Below are positions 21,999 through 32,600 of a DNA stretch of 64,000 nucleotides, one piece after another (within the stretch, counting starts at the first letter, position 1; the number at the start of each line of letters is the position of its first letter). Both the position numbers and the translations under genes were made by a program. Source of the DNA: Lutjanus erythropterus (Eukaryota; Chordata; Actinopteri; Lutjaniformes; Lutjanidae); NCBI GenBank assembly GCA_020091685.1, contig CM034607.1, positions 18,529,221 to 18,593,220 of the forward strand. Reading direction: 5' to 3'. The notes under the pieces were generated by a model. That model did no database searches. It saw nothing but the letters and a program-made list of their open reading frames with translations, and was not told the DNA's origin.

Positions 21999-23099
21999 CT
22001 TTACTTGCTTAATGTTAATGTTTAGGGAAACCCTTCACTCTGTCGAGCTGGTAAAAATGGCTCGCTGTGGTCTCACAAAGTATTTCCATGCTGAATTTTA
22101 CTGTTAATGCTCTTTTCACAAAACTATGAGGCTGTGTTGTGTTACAGTAACAACACTGATTTAATAGAACATAATTGGCAGTAACAATGAGCTCAGCATG
22201 CTTTTGTTAAACCGCTAAATGACGAAAAGTAGGACAAGGGTATGTGATGGATTGAGAGTGTGTGTATGTTGTGTTCATGCACAAAAAGATACAGAGGCAG
22301 AAATTAGTATTTGCGATCTTGTGTGTTATGTGTGTGAGACATGCTATAAAACTCTCAAAACAATGCTCACCCTATCAAACACCTTACATGGCACACACAG
22401 AGCACTGCATGCTTCATTTTAGATTGACAGCCCTGCCATATGGTGTTGAGCAGCACGTCTTTGTCTGCATATTCAACTTCTTACTGTCTGAGCGTGTGAG
22501 AGTGATTTTGTGAGTGCACACCTGTGTGTCTCTTTGTAGATGTGTGTGTGTGTGTGTGTGTGTGCGAGATGGTTAAATTCGCAAACATAAAGTTGCAGCT
22601 GCGCCACAATACGTGATCCCTGCGCAGCTGTGAATTATTATGTGGACAATTTAATATTGCCAAAGAGGAAATAGCAAATTAAGATCTTAGCTTTGCTGCG
22701 CTGCTAAAGTGTGCAGCAAAATTCATTCCCATATAAACATGTCTTCTTCTTCCTACAAGTGAGCTGATGCGATACAGCTCTGATCCCAGCACCACGAGTG
22801 GCAGCTTTACATTCTTCACTCCTCAATGTGTAGTAGAGGTGCAGACGGAGACCCAAGGGTCCTACTCAAAAGCTGAAGGGGAAGGGGCTTTCCTCTCACT
22901 AAAGCATCCTCAAACTAACAGCTCGGCAGTAATTTGTCCTCTCACAGGGGAGGCATAAAAACCAGAACCCCAAATTCTTTGCAGTTATGGAAAAAGTGAA
23001 GAGAGAACAAAAAAAAAAGCCAAAATACTTTATCTCCCCCTCTAACTGAAAGTTATTACATTTTCTGAATGGTATGACTTTCTAATGGTTAGCACATGT
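21999..23099. other. non-coding sequence with one TG microsatellite
   Basis: A pure (TG)12 lies at 22541-22564. The remainder has only short unrecognised frames. Confidence 0.45.
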
Positions 23100-23760
23100 G
23101 AATATGTGTGTGCAGAGAGAGAGCAGTAGTTGAGGCTAAGTTAATAGCGCAAGCAGAGGGGAACTGGGAACCCTTGGCTTATAAAGGATACTTGTTTCCC
23201 TGCCGCACCGAAAACCAGATGTTGATAAAGAGACATAGGGGGAGGAGAGAAGACAGATGGGCAAGAAATTACCGTCACTTGGGCCAAACATCTTGAAACA
23301 TCTGCAAAAAAATTTCGGACCTTACAAGGGGAGATGGATTTATGCTCTCTCCTGGATTTTTATTGCTCCGTGAGAGCCCTTCTCCCTCCTGTGCTCTGCG
23401 TCTTCTCCCAGCGTTACCAGGACTAAAGAGTTTCGCCGCAATCTGGAGCTGTTTAAATCCTGGAAAAACCTCAGATTCTTCCACAAATGGCTTTATCATG
23501 TAGGGAAGACAAACACGGTCGAACACTGTAGGAGCCATAAAACTTCAGAGAGAGCGCCGCAGCGTCGAGTCTTCACACAAGTCCACCGTCGAGCTCGATA
23601 TGAAACACAATAAATGTCAAGGTACATTGAGATACAGACACCAGTGTGTGTAGATCCTGCACGCACGGGGCCAAAAAACATAATTCATATCATATTTCTA
23701 AAAGTGGAGTTTGGTTACCATGGAGACACATCATCTACGCTACTATGAAACGCGCAGCTG
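23100..23760. other. Complex single-copy-looking sequence with several CpGs
   Basis: Balanced composition, no repeat words, and CpG-containing stretches near 23388-23440 and 23555-23600. A minus-strand frame of 87 codons (23275-23538) has no recognisable domain. It could be a regulatory block or just unique sequence. Confidence 0.25.
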
Positions 23761-23891
23761 AGGATGACATGTCCATATGGTGAGAGTACGACAGAGGGGA
23801 AGAACAGATGCTTTGATGAAAGGGCTGTCAATCGCAAATCCATAAGACCAGCTGGGGTCATGAATGTATATCAGATGACACAGAGGCAGAC

Positions 23892-23969
23892 ATAGATAGA
23901 CAGACAGACGGACAGACAGACAGTCATAGACAGACAGACAGACAGTCATAGATAGACAAATAGAAATAC

Positions 23970-24056
<87 letters not shown>
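23892..24056. repeat. Compound GACA/GATA tetranucleotide array
   Basis: An interrupted GACA part (about 23892-23945, with three CATAGA interruptions) precedes about 21 uninterrupted GATA units at 23970-24056. Minus-strand frames here read Tyr-Leu-Ser-Ile repeats and are not proteins. GATA/GACA (Bkm-type) arrays are highly polymorphic in vertebrates. Confidence 0.97.
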
Positions 24057-24290
24057 AGTGGAAAGGTTCTTGATAGAATCCTCATGGAAGGTTTTAGGTG
24101 GAACCATGGAACCATTACAACACATAAATGTCCTCTGTAAAACATCTCATACGGAGGTTCTGGGTGGAACCTTTCACAGATGAGTTGGGTTCTAGGTAGA
24201 ACTCTCTGAAAGGGTGGAACCTTTAGAAGTTTTTACCAGGAACCAAAAAGGGGTCTCCCATGGGGACAAGCCAAAGACCCCTTTATTGTA
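24057..24290 (-). repeat. GGTTCT/AGAACC-rich interspersed repeat, copy B2
   Basis: Adjoins the GATA array directly. Carries GAAAGGTTCTTGATAG, GGTTCTGGGTGGAACC, GGGTTCTAGGTAGAAC and GGGACAAGCCAAAGACCCC. The last block is shared with 59828-59845 (GGACAAGCCAAAGAACCC). It has the orientation of B3 and is opposite to B1. Confidence 0.6.
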
Positions 24291-24660
24291 TTATTACACT
24301 ATTATCTAGTTAAAACCGTAATTTTTCAGACAGCTCTCGAGATCTGTCTATTCATTGATACACAGCCTCACACCTAATCCTCACACACACACACACACAC
24401 GCGCCTTCTTTTTTTTTTTTTTAACTTAACCACCATTTTCAGTGAGAAAACCAAGACTTTTTTTTTCTCCCCTTTAAGGAAAAAACCCACTCAGTATGAT
24501 TATTCTAAGCATAATCTTCTTTTTTGGGAGGTGGAAATGCCATCAAATATCATTTTTGTTGAGATAAAATGGACTGTAATTTTGTTCCCGGCAAAGACTG
24601 TATCGACTGTGAGCACACAAACACTTAGCGGGGTGGCGAGCAACAATTCAGGCTGGATGG
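24291..24660. other. non-coding sequence with CA and poly-T
   Basis: A CA run at 24382-24400 and poly-T at about 24409-24422. The rest is unremarkable up to the G-rich patch. Confidence 0.45.
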
Positions 24661-24664
24661 AGAT

Positions 24665-24687
24665 GGGTGGGGAGGGGGGGGGTTGGG
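24665..24687 (+). other. G-quadruplex-type motif
   Basis: Four G-runs (GGG, GGGG, nine G, GGG) separated by loops of one to two bases, matching the standard intramolecular G4 pattern. Confidence 0.8.
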
Positions 24688-24734
24688 CATGTAGGGAGAG
24701 GAACGCTGGGGACAGGATGCACTAGAAGTTAAAC

Positions 24735-25075
24735 AAAATGAGGCTTTTACTTGGCCCCATTTTGGGAAAATGAACCAGCTCCTTCCATTTCTTTATGTAA
24801 CCCCCACTGTCTCCACTGCCACTCTCCCTCTTTCTCTTTGAACCAATTTCTGAAATGGCCCTTCCTCGAAATAATTGACACTCTGCGTTTATCATTTGAG
24901 GCACCTGCTGTCGGTTTGACAACAAGACAATCGGACGGAGCGAGCGGCCGTCGTCCCATTGTCCCATCTCCCTGTTTGTGTGTGACACTAACTGACAACA
25001 GCTGGAAGCCCTCTCCTCCTACAATACCCATCATGCAAGTCAAATTCAACCACAAAAGAAAAGGGCCTCATTATT
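24735..25075. promoter_or_regulatory. Candidate conserved non-coding block
   Basis: Repeat-free, complex sequence open in frames on both strands (113 codons plus at 24751-25092, 102 and 88 codons minus), none with a recognisable domain. Open frames on both strands together with enhancer-like words (TGAAATGG, CTTCCTCG, AATAATTGACA) fit constrained non-coding DNA better than a protein. Conservation was not tested. Confidence 0.2.
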
Positions 25076-25355
25076 TGGCTGCAGTGGTGTGATTTTAACC
25101 AGCAAAGAGAAGAAACAATGATTTAGTTGTGTCCGCTGATGGTAGATAAAAGGCTTGGAACAACTGGAAGTCCTAAAACGACAGTGCATGTGTCCACCCC
25201 ACAGTTGTCAACTGCATTTTATTATGAATATTAAAGAAACGCATCTTAAACGCAGATGTGCGCTGGCTGTTTGCACCCACTCATACATAAACTCATGTAC
25301 TGACACAAATAAAGTCTGGCTCTCACCACCAAAGATCCATTAAATCTGAGATTAG
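25076..25355. other. non-coding sequence, nothing recognised
   Basis: No repeat or gene recognised. Confidence 0.35.
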
Positions 25356-25815
25356 TCCTAATCAGTGTTTTGCAAAACAGGGTTTAAAATGAAGAAATTC
25401 AGATTTAGAATTTAGCACAGAACTGTTGCACAATTTATAACTGATATCTGTTCAGTAAATCCAAGTTTAGTGATGTAAACCAAAATTAAAGTGGTTGAGT
25501 TTAATGAGTGTGGAGATGCTTGCTTATCCTAATAATTGAAAGAATTAAAAAATAAATAAATAAGAATAGAAGATAAGAAAACAGACAACAGCACAGTAAG
25601 GAAAAGGGAGGCACATCATAAAACTCACTTGGGTTGAGTCCATTTACTTTCTTTGAGGAACTTTATTATTTAATCAATCCATCTCAAAAAGGCAGCCATT
25701 TTAGTTAACTGTCCTCAAGCGCAATTTTAAAGTTGATTTAATCTTTCTTAATTTTAAGGTAGTTTAAGAGTCTGGTGCCACATAATTTAAAGTTAGAACC
25801 ATGATTTAATCAGGT
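25356..25815. repeat. AT-rich probable repeat with TTTAA words
   Basis: Rich in AATTTTAA, TTTAAAGT and GATTTAAT words, with GTTGCACAATTT near 25423. This resembles the interior and ends of the element at 2480-3208. Boundaries are unclear, so the relationship is tentative. Confidence 0.3.
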
Positions 25816-25984
25816 GTAGACATTAACAATATGTGAACAAACGCATGCTCCCATCTGCCAACGCACACATCTGAACACACACACTCCCCGTCTCTCTCCA
25901 CCTTCTCTCTCTGGCTGTAATTGACTGAACACGTCAATACTCGGAGGAGGAAAAAAAACAGAGGGTCCACTGTCTGCATCTATT

Positions 25985-26205
25985 GATCCGCGCTTCTCTG
26001 TCTTTCTCCTTCTCCCTGTCTGCTGATCTTAATTACACTTCTTTTTACCAGGCTAGCCGGGGCTGCACTCCAGCGGCTGCCCTTTTCATAAAGTGTACCG
26101 TCCAAATCCATACATCAAAATTAATGAGAGAGAACCGAGCTGTAAATCAAACATCGGGGCTATCCGAGCTGATAAGCAGGGATGGTGATCGTAAATTATG
26201 TCTAT
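25985..26205. promoter_or_regulatory. Candidate conserved non-coding block
   Basis: Dense in homeobox-type words (CTTAATTACAC, AAAATTAATGAG, CGTAAATTATG) set in GC-balanced, repeat-free sequence from TTGATCC to TAAATTATG. It has the character of a developmental enhancer more than of coding DNA: the 78-codon frame is unrecognised and ends in poly-T-encoded Phe. Conservation was not tested. Confidence 0.25.
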
Positions 26206-26480
26206 TTTTTTTTTTTTAAAGAAACCATTTCAGAAGGGTAGAAAGAGAATTATTTTCACATGCTCATGCAGGTTAACGTTAACAATGTAGAATTTTTATG
26301 GAGGAAGCAACCTCGGTTGAGGTGATTAAAACCGCTAAAGCATGACGGAGCTGAGGTGAGGTTTCTCCCCACCCTCACGCTCCCTCTTTCTCCCCTAGTT
26401 CCTCTTTCTTTGTCTCTTTCTTTGTCAATTTGTCTGATTTTCTGCTTGCCTGTTTGTTTGTTTTAAGAGCTGTCTGTCTG
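26206..26480. other. non-coding sequence, nothing recognised
   Basis: Contains the palindrome GTTAACGTTAAC near 26272-26283 and a CT-rich patch. Confidence 0.4.
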
Positions 26481-27420
26481 CGCCCACCCCTCAGCCTCTC
26501 TCTCACACACACACACACGCACACACATGAGGACAAAAAAAAAAAAAACGACTTTTATGGTCAGGTTTTATGGACTGGTAGCAAAGCAAGCTGGTCCATT
26601 CTTCAACAGTCGTCCTCTCGTGAACCAGAGAGAAAAAAGGCTCCTAATCGCACAGTTTCACAGCTCATACTCGCCATCAATCAAACCTGTCTGTCTGTGT
26701 GTCCTCCCCATTTGTGTGCAAGCGTGTGTGTGTGTGTGTGCACCTTCCAACATCCCCAAACCTCTCCTGAATCACAAAACAAAAGCCATTAGAGATGGCA
26801 GTGCAGTAATCTCTTTCCACATGTGCCCACACACGTACACACGTTTCCTTTTCATACAAACCTTCACAATAGACATGAAAACACACGCATATAAACACAC
26901 ACACACTTCCTCTACCACCCCTTTCCCTTCTCTTGTGTCTAATTTTTAAATGTAAATTGGGTGACAGGTGAATATCGAGGAGGTGAGCGATAACGGGTAA
27001 CATCTTCACTCGGCCACATTATCGCCGCTCCACATCACTAAGAAGTGCCTATTCAATACGGTTACCTTTGGCAGGAGTGCAGGAGGAGACACACTTTTGT
27101 GTGTGTCCTTTTGTATTCATTAGACACACCGTATAGACACCTGCATGTGCACTTACACTCACACACACAGTCACAGAATCACATCCAGTGGCTTATCTTT
27201 TGGAATAAGAAAAGGGGCTTGTCAGGATGGCACATTGTACATATGTGTGTGTTGTGCGTGTTTGTGTGTGTGTGTGTGTGTGTGTGTGAGGGGAAGGCAA
27301 TGTGCATTAGGGCGATTACAATATCAGCCGACTCCAGATGGAGGCAGGAAAATAAACAGTGGGAGAGAGAGAGACAGAGCGCGAGGGGAAGACATCATGA
27401 GAAGGAGCCTAAGAGAGAGA

Positions 27421-27451
<31 letters not shown>

Positions 27452-27537
27452 GCAGTCTGCCTGTGTGCGATACAGTTTGAGAAAGTGAAGTTAATTAGCA
27501 ACTCAATCCCAGTCTATATACAGAAGACTGAGAAAGC

Positions 27538-27605
<68 letters not shown>

Positions 27606-27616
27606 TGTGTGTGTGT
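26481..27616. repeat. CA/TG microsatellite cluster with a TG-GA compound array
   Basis: CA lies at about 26499-26527 and 26887-26906. TG lies at about 26726-26740, 27263-27288 and 27424-27451. A compound (TG)n-(GA)n-(TG)n at 27540-27616 has a pure TG part at 27540-27570 and a pure GA part at 27571-27597. The frames of 83-147 codons here are Cys-Val or Arg-Glu strings and not genes. Confidence 0.95.
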
Positions 27617-28060
27617 TTGTCTTCATGTTGTCCCGCACGTCTATCAGTGTGTTTTATTCTAGGAACTATAATGTAGATACAGTGAGCTGTCTACCTAAAC
27701 AACTGAAAAACTACATTTCCCAGCTGTCCGTCTTTAACGACACTGCTAGGACAGCTGTCTCTGTCTCAGCTGAGGAAAGGAACCCAGGGAGCATTTTTCC
27801 ATTGAAAAAATGTTTAAACTAGAATTACCACCTCGCAATGTGCCTCCGCCAACCGGTCAAGTTGCAGTTCACAACCGTCTGTCCAGACTCATATCATATG
27901 TGTATTGAGGACTTTAAAGGAATTAATTAAAATGTATTATGTGTATTTTTATCACTGTATTGACATGTATAATTTCAGCTAATCAAATCCAGTGAGAAAC
28001 ATGCTGTCTTCACTTGGAGACTATTTTTACAGAGGAGGGCAGAGAGCTGAACATTATGAT
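27617..28060. other. non-coding sequence, nothing recognised
   Basis: Contains AAAACTACATTTCCCAGCTG near 27706, a phrase common at the ends of fish repeats. No boundaries could be set. Confidence 0.35.
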
Positions 28061-28430
28061 GTCACAGTGAAGTTGACCTTTGACCTACTGGATGCAAAAT
28101 ATAAAATGACCTTCATTCATTCTAGTAGACATTTGTGTTAAATTTTGTCACATGTTTTCTTGAGTTATGGCCATAAACATGTTATGTCAGGTCACAGTAA
28201 CCTTGACATTCGACCACCAACATCTAATCACTTCATCTTTGAGTCCATGTGGATGTTTGTCTCAAAACTGAAGAGATTCCATGCAGGTATTCCAGAGATG
28301 ACCTTGATGTTTGACCTTTAACCACCAAAATCTAACCAATTCTTCTTTTGGTCCAAGTGAGAGTCATTTGTACAAAATTTGCAGAAATTCTGTCAAGGCA
28401 TTCTTGAGATGTCGTGTTCAGAACAGGTTG
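28061..28430 (+). repeat. Fish repeat with three internal ~110-130-bp units
   Basis: Units begin near 28061, 28191 and 28298. The first two start GTCACAGT. All three carry a GACMTTYGACC or TTGACCTTTGACC word, and the later two follow it with ACCACCAAMATCTAA and a TTTGRGTCCAWGTG or TTGGTCCAAGTG word. The phrase 'accaccaaaatctaatcag..gagtccaagtgg' is very common in percomorph genomes, from memory. It is non-coding. Confidence 0.65.
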
Positions 28431-29150
28431 AAAAGTGAATGACTTTTCACCAGGATTTGCAACAGAGACAAATTCTCCCGTTACAGTGTCCTGGAAACTT
28501 CAGCAGCACAAAGCCTATATTGTTCTGTGTGTTATGGCATTTAATATGAAACATTAAAAGCGTTGACATCTCTTCATCTAGACCAGATTTCACCAATGAC
28601 TTTGGAGAAATGTCTTTACGCTGATAAATGTCATCTCTGTTTCAGCCCACAACTGAACAACTGATCAGACCGATTAAACAAATTTCTGTTTTGCGACACA
28701 CATTTTAGCTGGCTGAAAAGAGGGTGAAAAGAAGGCTGAGACCTTCAGACTGAATTCAGCTAGAAATCAATGTTGAAATTCCAGTTGGTGCACACTGGGA
28801 AGAAGAAGAAGAAGAAGAAGTCAGCTTTGGTCGTACTAAGGAACTGATATGATTTCCCTTTTGTTTCCTAAATGTCTTCAAGTGTAAAAACCTATGAAGA
28901 ATTAACATCGTCCATGAAACTTGATGAATTGCCCGACTGTGCACTGTTGGCCTCTTCTTCACTCGCCCTATAAGTCTCATGTTATCTGGAGTAAAAATAC
29001 GAACAAGGCCAATAAAATCAGTTTGTAGTGCTCACTGTTGACTTTGACATTAAATAAGCCCCTGTAAAGGCCAACTCACAACTACAATAAAACAAAGACC
29101 TCTTGCTTTTGTGAATGCCTGCCGGAGAGCCTGCACACTCTCTCTCTGTC
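28431..29150. other. non-coding sequence with (GAA)n
   Basis: A short (GAA)7-type run lies at 28799-28820. Nothing else was recognised. Confidence 0.45.
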
Positions 29151-29381
29151 ACACACACACACACACACACACATCCCACATATACAACCTTAGAAACACA
29201 CACACACTCCTTTTATACCACTGCTGCTCTTTCATGGGTGATGAAATTCAATAAGCAGTGAAGAGAACTGCCCTCTCGCTGATAACCATCAATGGGCCTA
29301 TCGATCTACAAGGGCATGTGTGTGTGTCTATATACGTGCCTGCACACACACACACATACACACACACACACACACACACAG
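29151..29381. repeat. Two CA microsatellites
   Basis: (AC)11 at 29151-29172 and an interrupted CA run at 29343-29381, separated by about 170 bases of ordinary sequence. Confidence 0.95.
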
Positions 29382-29751
29382 ATTCCATCTATAATTCACT
29401 CTGGGACTTGGTAAGAGACAGCTCTGAATAATCAGAACAGATCTATACATCTTGAAGGAGTACACGGAACAGTGGTTTTAGTATCCAATTCTGCTGCTGA
29501 CATTTGCCCCCTGACTGCACATTAGCCTCAAAAGCAACCTGTCCGTATTTCAAAACACTCCATCAAGTGTCATCTTTATCTCCAGACGCATTTATGCAAT
29601 TAACAGTTACCGGGGCTTGTTTGATTGTTTGAAAACAAAACCAAAGTAATGAACATTGCATGTTTTTCTTGTTTTTCATTGAGTGATATATCAAAAATCC
29701 CTACAGACTGAACTCAACTCAGTTCACTTGTTCCATAATCTTAATTATACA
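29382..29751. other. non-coding sequence, nothing recognised
   Basis: No gene or repeat recognised up to the CAGGGTTTCTGCAG element. Confidence 0.4.
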
Positions 29752-30016
29752 CAGGGTTTCTGCAGGTCTTGAATATAAGTCTACGAATTTTAGACCTTAA
29801 AATGCCTTGAAATGTTAAAATACAATTTTGATAAGAATCGTACCGATTATGCTGTAACAGTTACAAACAAGACCAACATTGAACCAATAAACACTGATGC
29901 AAATGGCACATTTTCGCTTCTGTGGTCCTGAAATAGGTCTTAAATTACATTTATAATGGTCTTAAAAAGGTCTTAAACAGTCTTTAATTTAACTTGTTGA
30001 AATCTGCAGAAACTCT
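29752..30016. mobile_element. Short DNA element with CAGGGTTTCTGCAG inverted ends
   Basis: The left end CAGGGTTTCTGCAGGTCTTG faces the right end GAAATCTGCAGAAACTCT (imperfect inverted match CTGCAGAAA). The interior repeats GGTCTTAAA words (AATAGGTCTTAAATTACA, AAAGGTCTTAAACAG). The family is common in teleosts and looks like a small non-autonomous DNA transposon. No exact target duplication was found, so the superfamily is open. Confidence 0.6.
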
Positions 30017-30069
30017 CAATGTAGCAAGCAGACATCCACTAACTGATAAAGTGAGAGAAAAAAAAATAC

Positions 30070-30172
30070 TGAGAGAACTGGTGATCGATTTTCGATTTAG
30101 AATTTCGATTTAGAATAAAAAAACGGCAGATTGATCGATAATTAAAACAATCGTTAGTTGCAGCCCTACTTG
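30070..30172 (+). repeat. Repeat fragment with GTTAGTTGCAGCCCTAC end
   Basis: GATCGATTTTCGATTTAGAA, then GATTGATCGATAATTAAAAC and AATCGTTAGTTGCAGCCCTAC. The GTTGCAGCC end relates it to the D1/D2 family, but only the terminal part is present. Confidence 0.55.
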
Positions 30173-30710
30173 AGAGCATACAGCATTTATAACCTATAGT
30201 GTTTCCAGTCATTAAATGAAGAAGCTTGTGATCTGCAGACTAGAATCTAAACTGACAAAACTGACTTGAAAAACAAAAGATAGATGATTTAAATGATCGT
30301 TTTGTGCTCAAATTTTCTCACTTTTGGTGGAAGAATATTTGTATCTGTGTATAGCCATGAGAAAGTAGAGCCTCCCAGCTGATACAGGGGGGCTTCATGA
30401 TGTAGCCGGCATATTAACTCTGTTGAGTCATCATCACTTATTCACTGTATAGAAAACCTGGACTGCATCCAAACGCCTGTGTGTCATACTTAAAAGAAAT
30501 GCTTTGTAATTACATCATAGCACCGTAGCATCAATATGACTTTCTGCTAAAGGGAAAACCAGTGTTTTTTTTTTTCCTTTGAAATAATAGTGATTCATTG
30601 TTTGAGGCTCTGATCTAAAAGCTGTGTTTGGATGCTACATAAACCACTAGAAAGCTATTATCTGTGGTTAGCATCAGAAAGCACCAAAGGAAAAAATGCA
30701 CATAATCAAG
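30173..30710. other. non-coding sequence, nothing recognised
   Basis: Contains a poly-T run around 30564-30574. No gene or repeat end identified. Confidence 0.4.
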
Positions 30711-31000
30711 CTAAAGCGTGTGTGTGTGTGTGTGTGTGTCACTGACAGACGACACACACAGTCTTTTTCAGTGTCACTTTCTCAACCTGTCAAACAGGAG
30801 TATGTGAGTGTTTGTGTGTTTCTGTCTGTGTGTATGAGTGTGTGAAAGCAAGAATAAAATGGTTGCCATCATTTTTGCAAGGCCATGTCCGTGTCTGTGA
30901 GCAGCGGTCTGATGCATTTGACCCTATAGCCTGAGAACTGGGAGGAAGAGGAGGGGGAGGGAGGAAGAGGGGGAGGGAGAACAGGTGTGAGGCAGGCTGG
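30711..31000. repeat. TG microsatellite and downstream G-rich tract
   Basis: A TG run at 30718-30739, more TG-rich sequence to about 30842, and a GGGAGG-type G4-capable tract at about 30949-30980. Confidence 0.75.
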
Positions 31001-31550
31001 TGGCTGGGCAGATGGCCCCTGGAAGTGCTAGCTGATGCTGCAGAGCCCGGACCACAGAGAGTTAGTAGCTAACGTTAATACAAGCCTGTTTATACAGTGT
31101 GCACGGACACACACACATGTACAACCGCACACACAAACACAGTGATAACCTGCAAACAGCACTTATCATTTACTCTCCCCTCATCACCAGCTTTGTTTAC
31201 CTTTCATTTACTCCTTCTCTCCCTCCCTCCGTCTGTCTCTCTCTGTCTTTATCTCTGTAAACACACACACTCCAGGTAATGGTCTTTTCAGTCAAGTCAC
31301 TACTTTAATGGAAGTCCCAGTGGTTCAAGATGGGGGAAAAACAACAGATGACACAATAAATGATGGCCAGGGCAACCAATTCCAACCACTGCATGTATCA
31401 TTAAATAATAATGAAAACTAATAGAACTTGATAATACTGAATCTCCATTTGGATCACTTCAATTAATCAAAAACATCCTGTAAACTGCATCATAACAGCC
31501 CAACAAAAATACTCACAGATTCACAGAGGTCCTATTTTAAAATCATCATA
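31001..31550. other. non-coding sequence, nothing recognised
   Basis: Short CA blocks near 31107-31117 and 31258-31270 and a CT-rich patch. The rest is AT-rich. Confidence 0.4.
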
Positions 31551-32600
31551 TAGGGGAGACCAGGTGCATTTGTAACATTTTAACATTTCATTCATAATTC
31601 ACAGACTACTTGAAACATTTGTCATCTTTTGATATAAGATACATTTATATGTGAGCTAATTAATGATAAAATTGATATATTGTCACTAATAAGGACAAGA
31701 CTATTAATATTAATGCTGCAAAATTTTGTTCTTGTTGCTGTGGTGTCTAAATGTTGTGATATCTTGTCACTGTCATTGCTGAAGCTGTTGTTGTATTGTG
31801 AAAATGTTCTGTCTTGTAAATGTATTTTTATACTACAGTGTTAGCGTTTCTTGTCTTTTCTTTCTTTTTTTTTTAGCAGAGATGTTATTCTCTGTTTCCT
31901 GCTCAGGAACTACAGATGAAAATGAACTTGTAGCTAACTACGGTAAAGCTAAGGAGATGTGCATTGTCCCAGTCATATATGCAAATGATAAAAAACACTA
32001 ATAAAATAAATATTGAATTTAATGCAAGACATCAGAGTATTAAAATTGCCCTCTTTGTGGGGTTAATCGTAGCAGTAGTTGGGGCAATTGCACACCTCGA
32101 AGTAATCACATTACTGCTGATGTATCTAATAATGTTACTTAAGTTTTGATTTTATAGGTTCAGTTTTTTTAGATGTCAGACATTGTATGCATTCAAAACA
32201 AACTACTGTAGCTGCAACTAGATTTCTAATTATTTGAATTGAGTTAATAATAAGTTTACACTTAAATTAAGTGAAAAATCAAAAGTATGTCAACACAGAT
32301 AAACATTTCACTGGGCCATGTGGCTCAGGGCCAATTGTAACACAGTGCTGCGATTGCTCCCATCTTGTAGCCATGATAAAATCTTGCATGCTAGCAACAC
32401 CTTTATTAGAATAGGTTGTTCATGTTAAGATTTAATCAATAACCTGGAGATAATTCATGCAAATGTATTTTTACTGTGCTCCAAACTTTAGATAATAGAA
32501 GAAAAACACTGTACATCTAAAAGCAGGTTTGTAGTCTACCTCAGAAACAGTTTCTGACTGCAGAAATTAAGCATGTTACAATTAACCCCAGTCTCCCCTA
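31551..32600. mobile_element. 1-kb DNA element with TAGGGGAGACC inverted ends
   Basis: The left end TAGGGGAGACCAGGTGCATT then TGTAACATTT faces the right end AGCATGTTACAATTAACCCC then AGTCTCCCCTA. Read inverted, these match at TAGGGGAGACY-GG and TTGTAACA. Both ends abut TA, compatible with a TA duplication of the Tc1/mariner type (inference). A GGGSCAATTGTAACAC-like word recurs inside at about 32329. Short frames at 31798-32001 and 31964-32149 show no transposase motif, so the copy is non-autonomous. Confidence 0.7.

Noticed and set aside
23892-24056. Tandem array considered as a CRISPR-like array
   Set aside because: It is a 4-base simple repeat without spacers, and the window is vertebrate nuclear DNA.
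26430-27822. Frames of 83-147 codons across TG/GA microsatellites
   Set aside because: Low-complexity Cys-Val, Arg-Glu or His-Thr translations with no domain.
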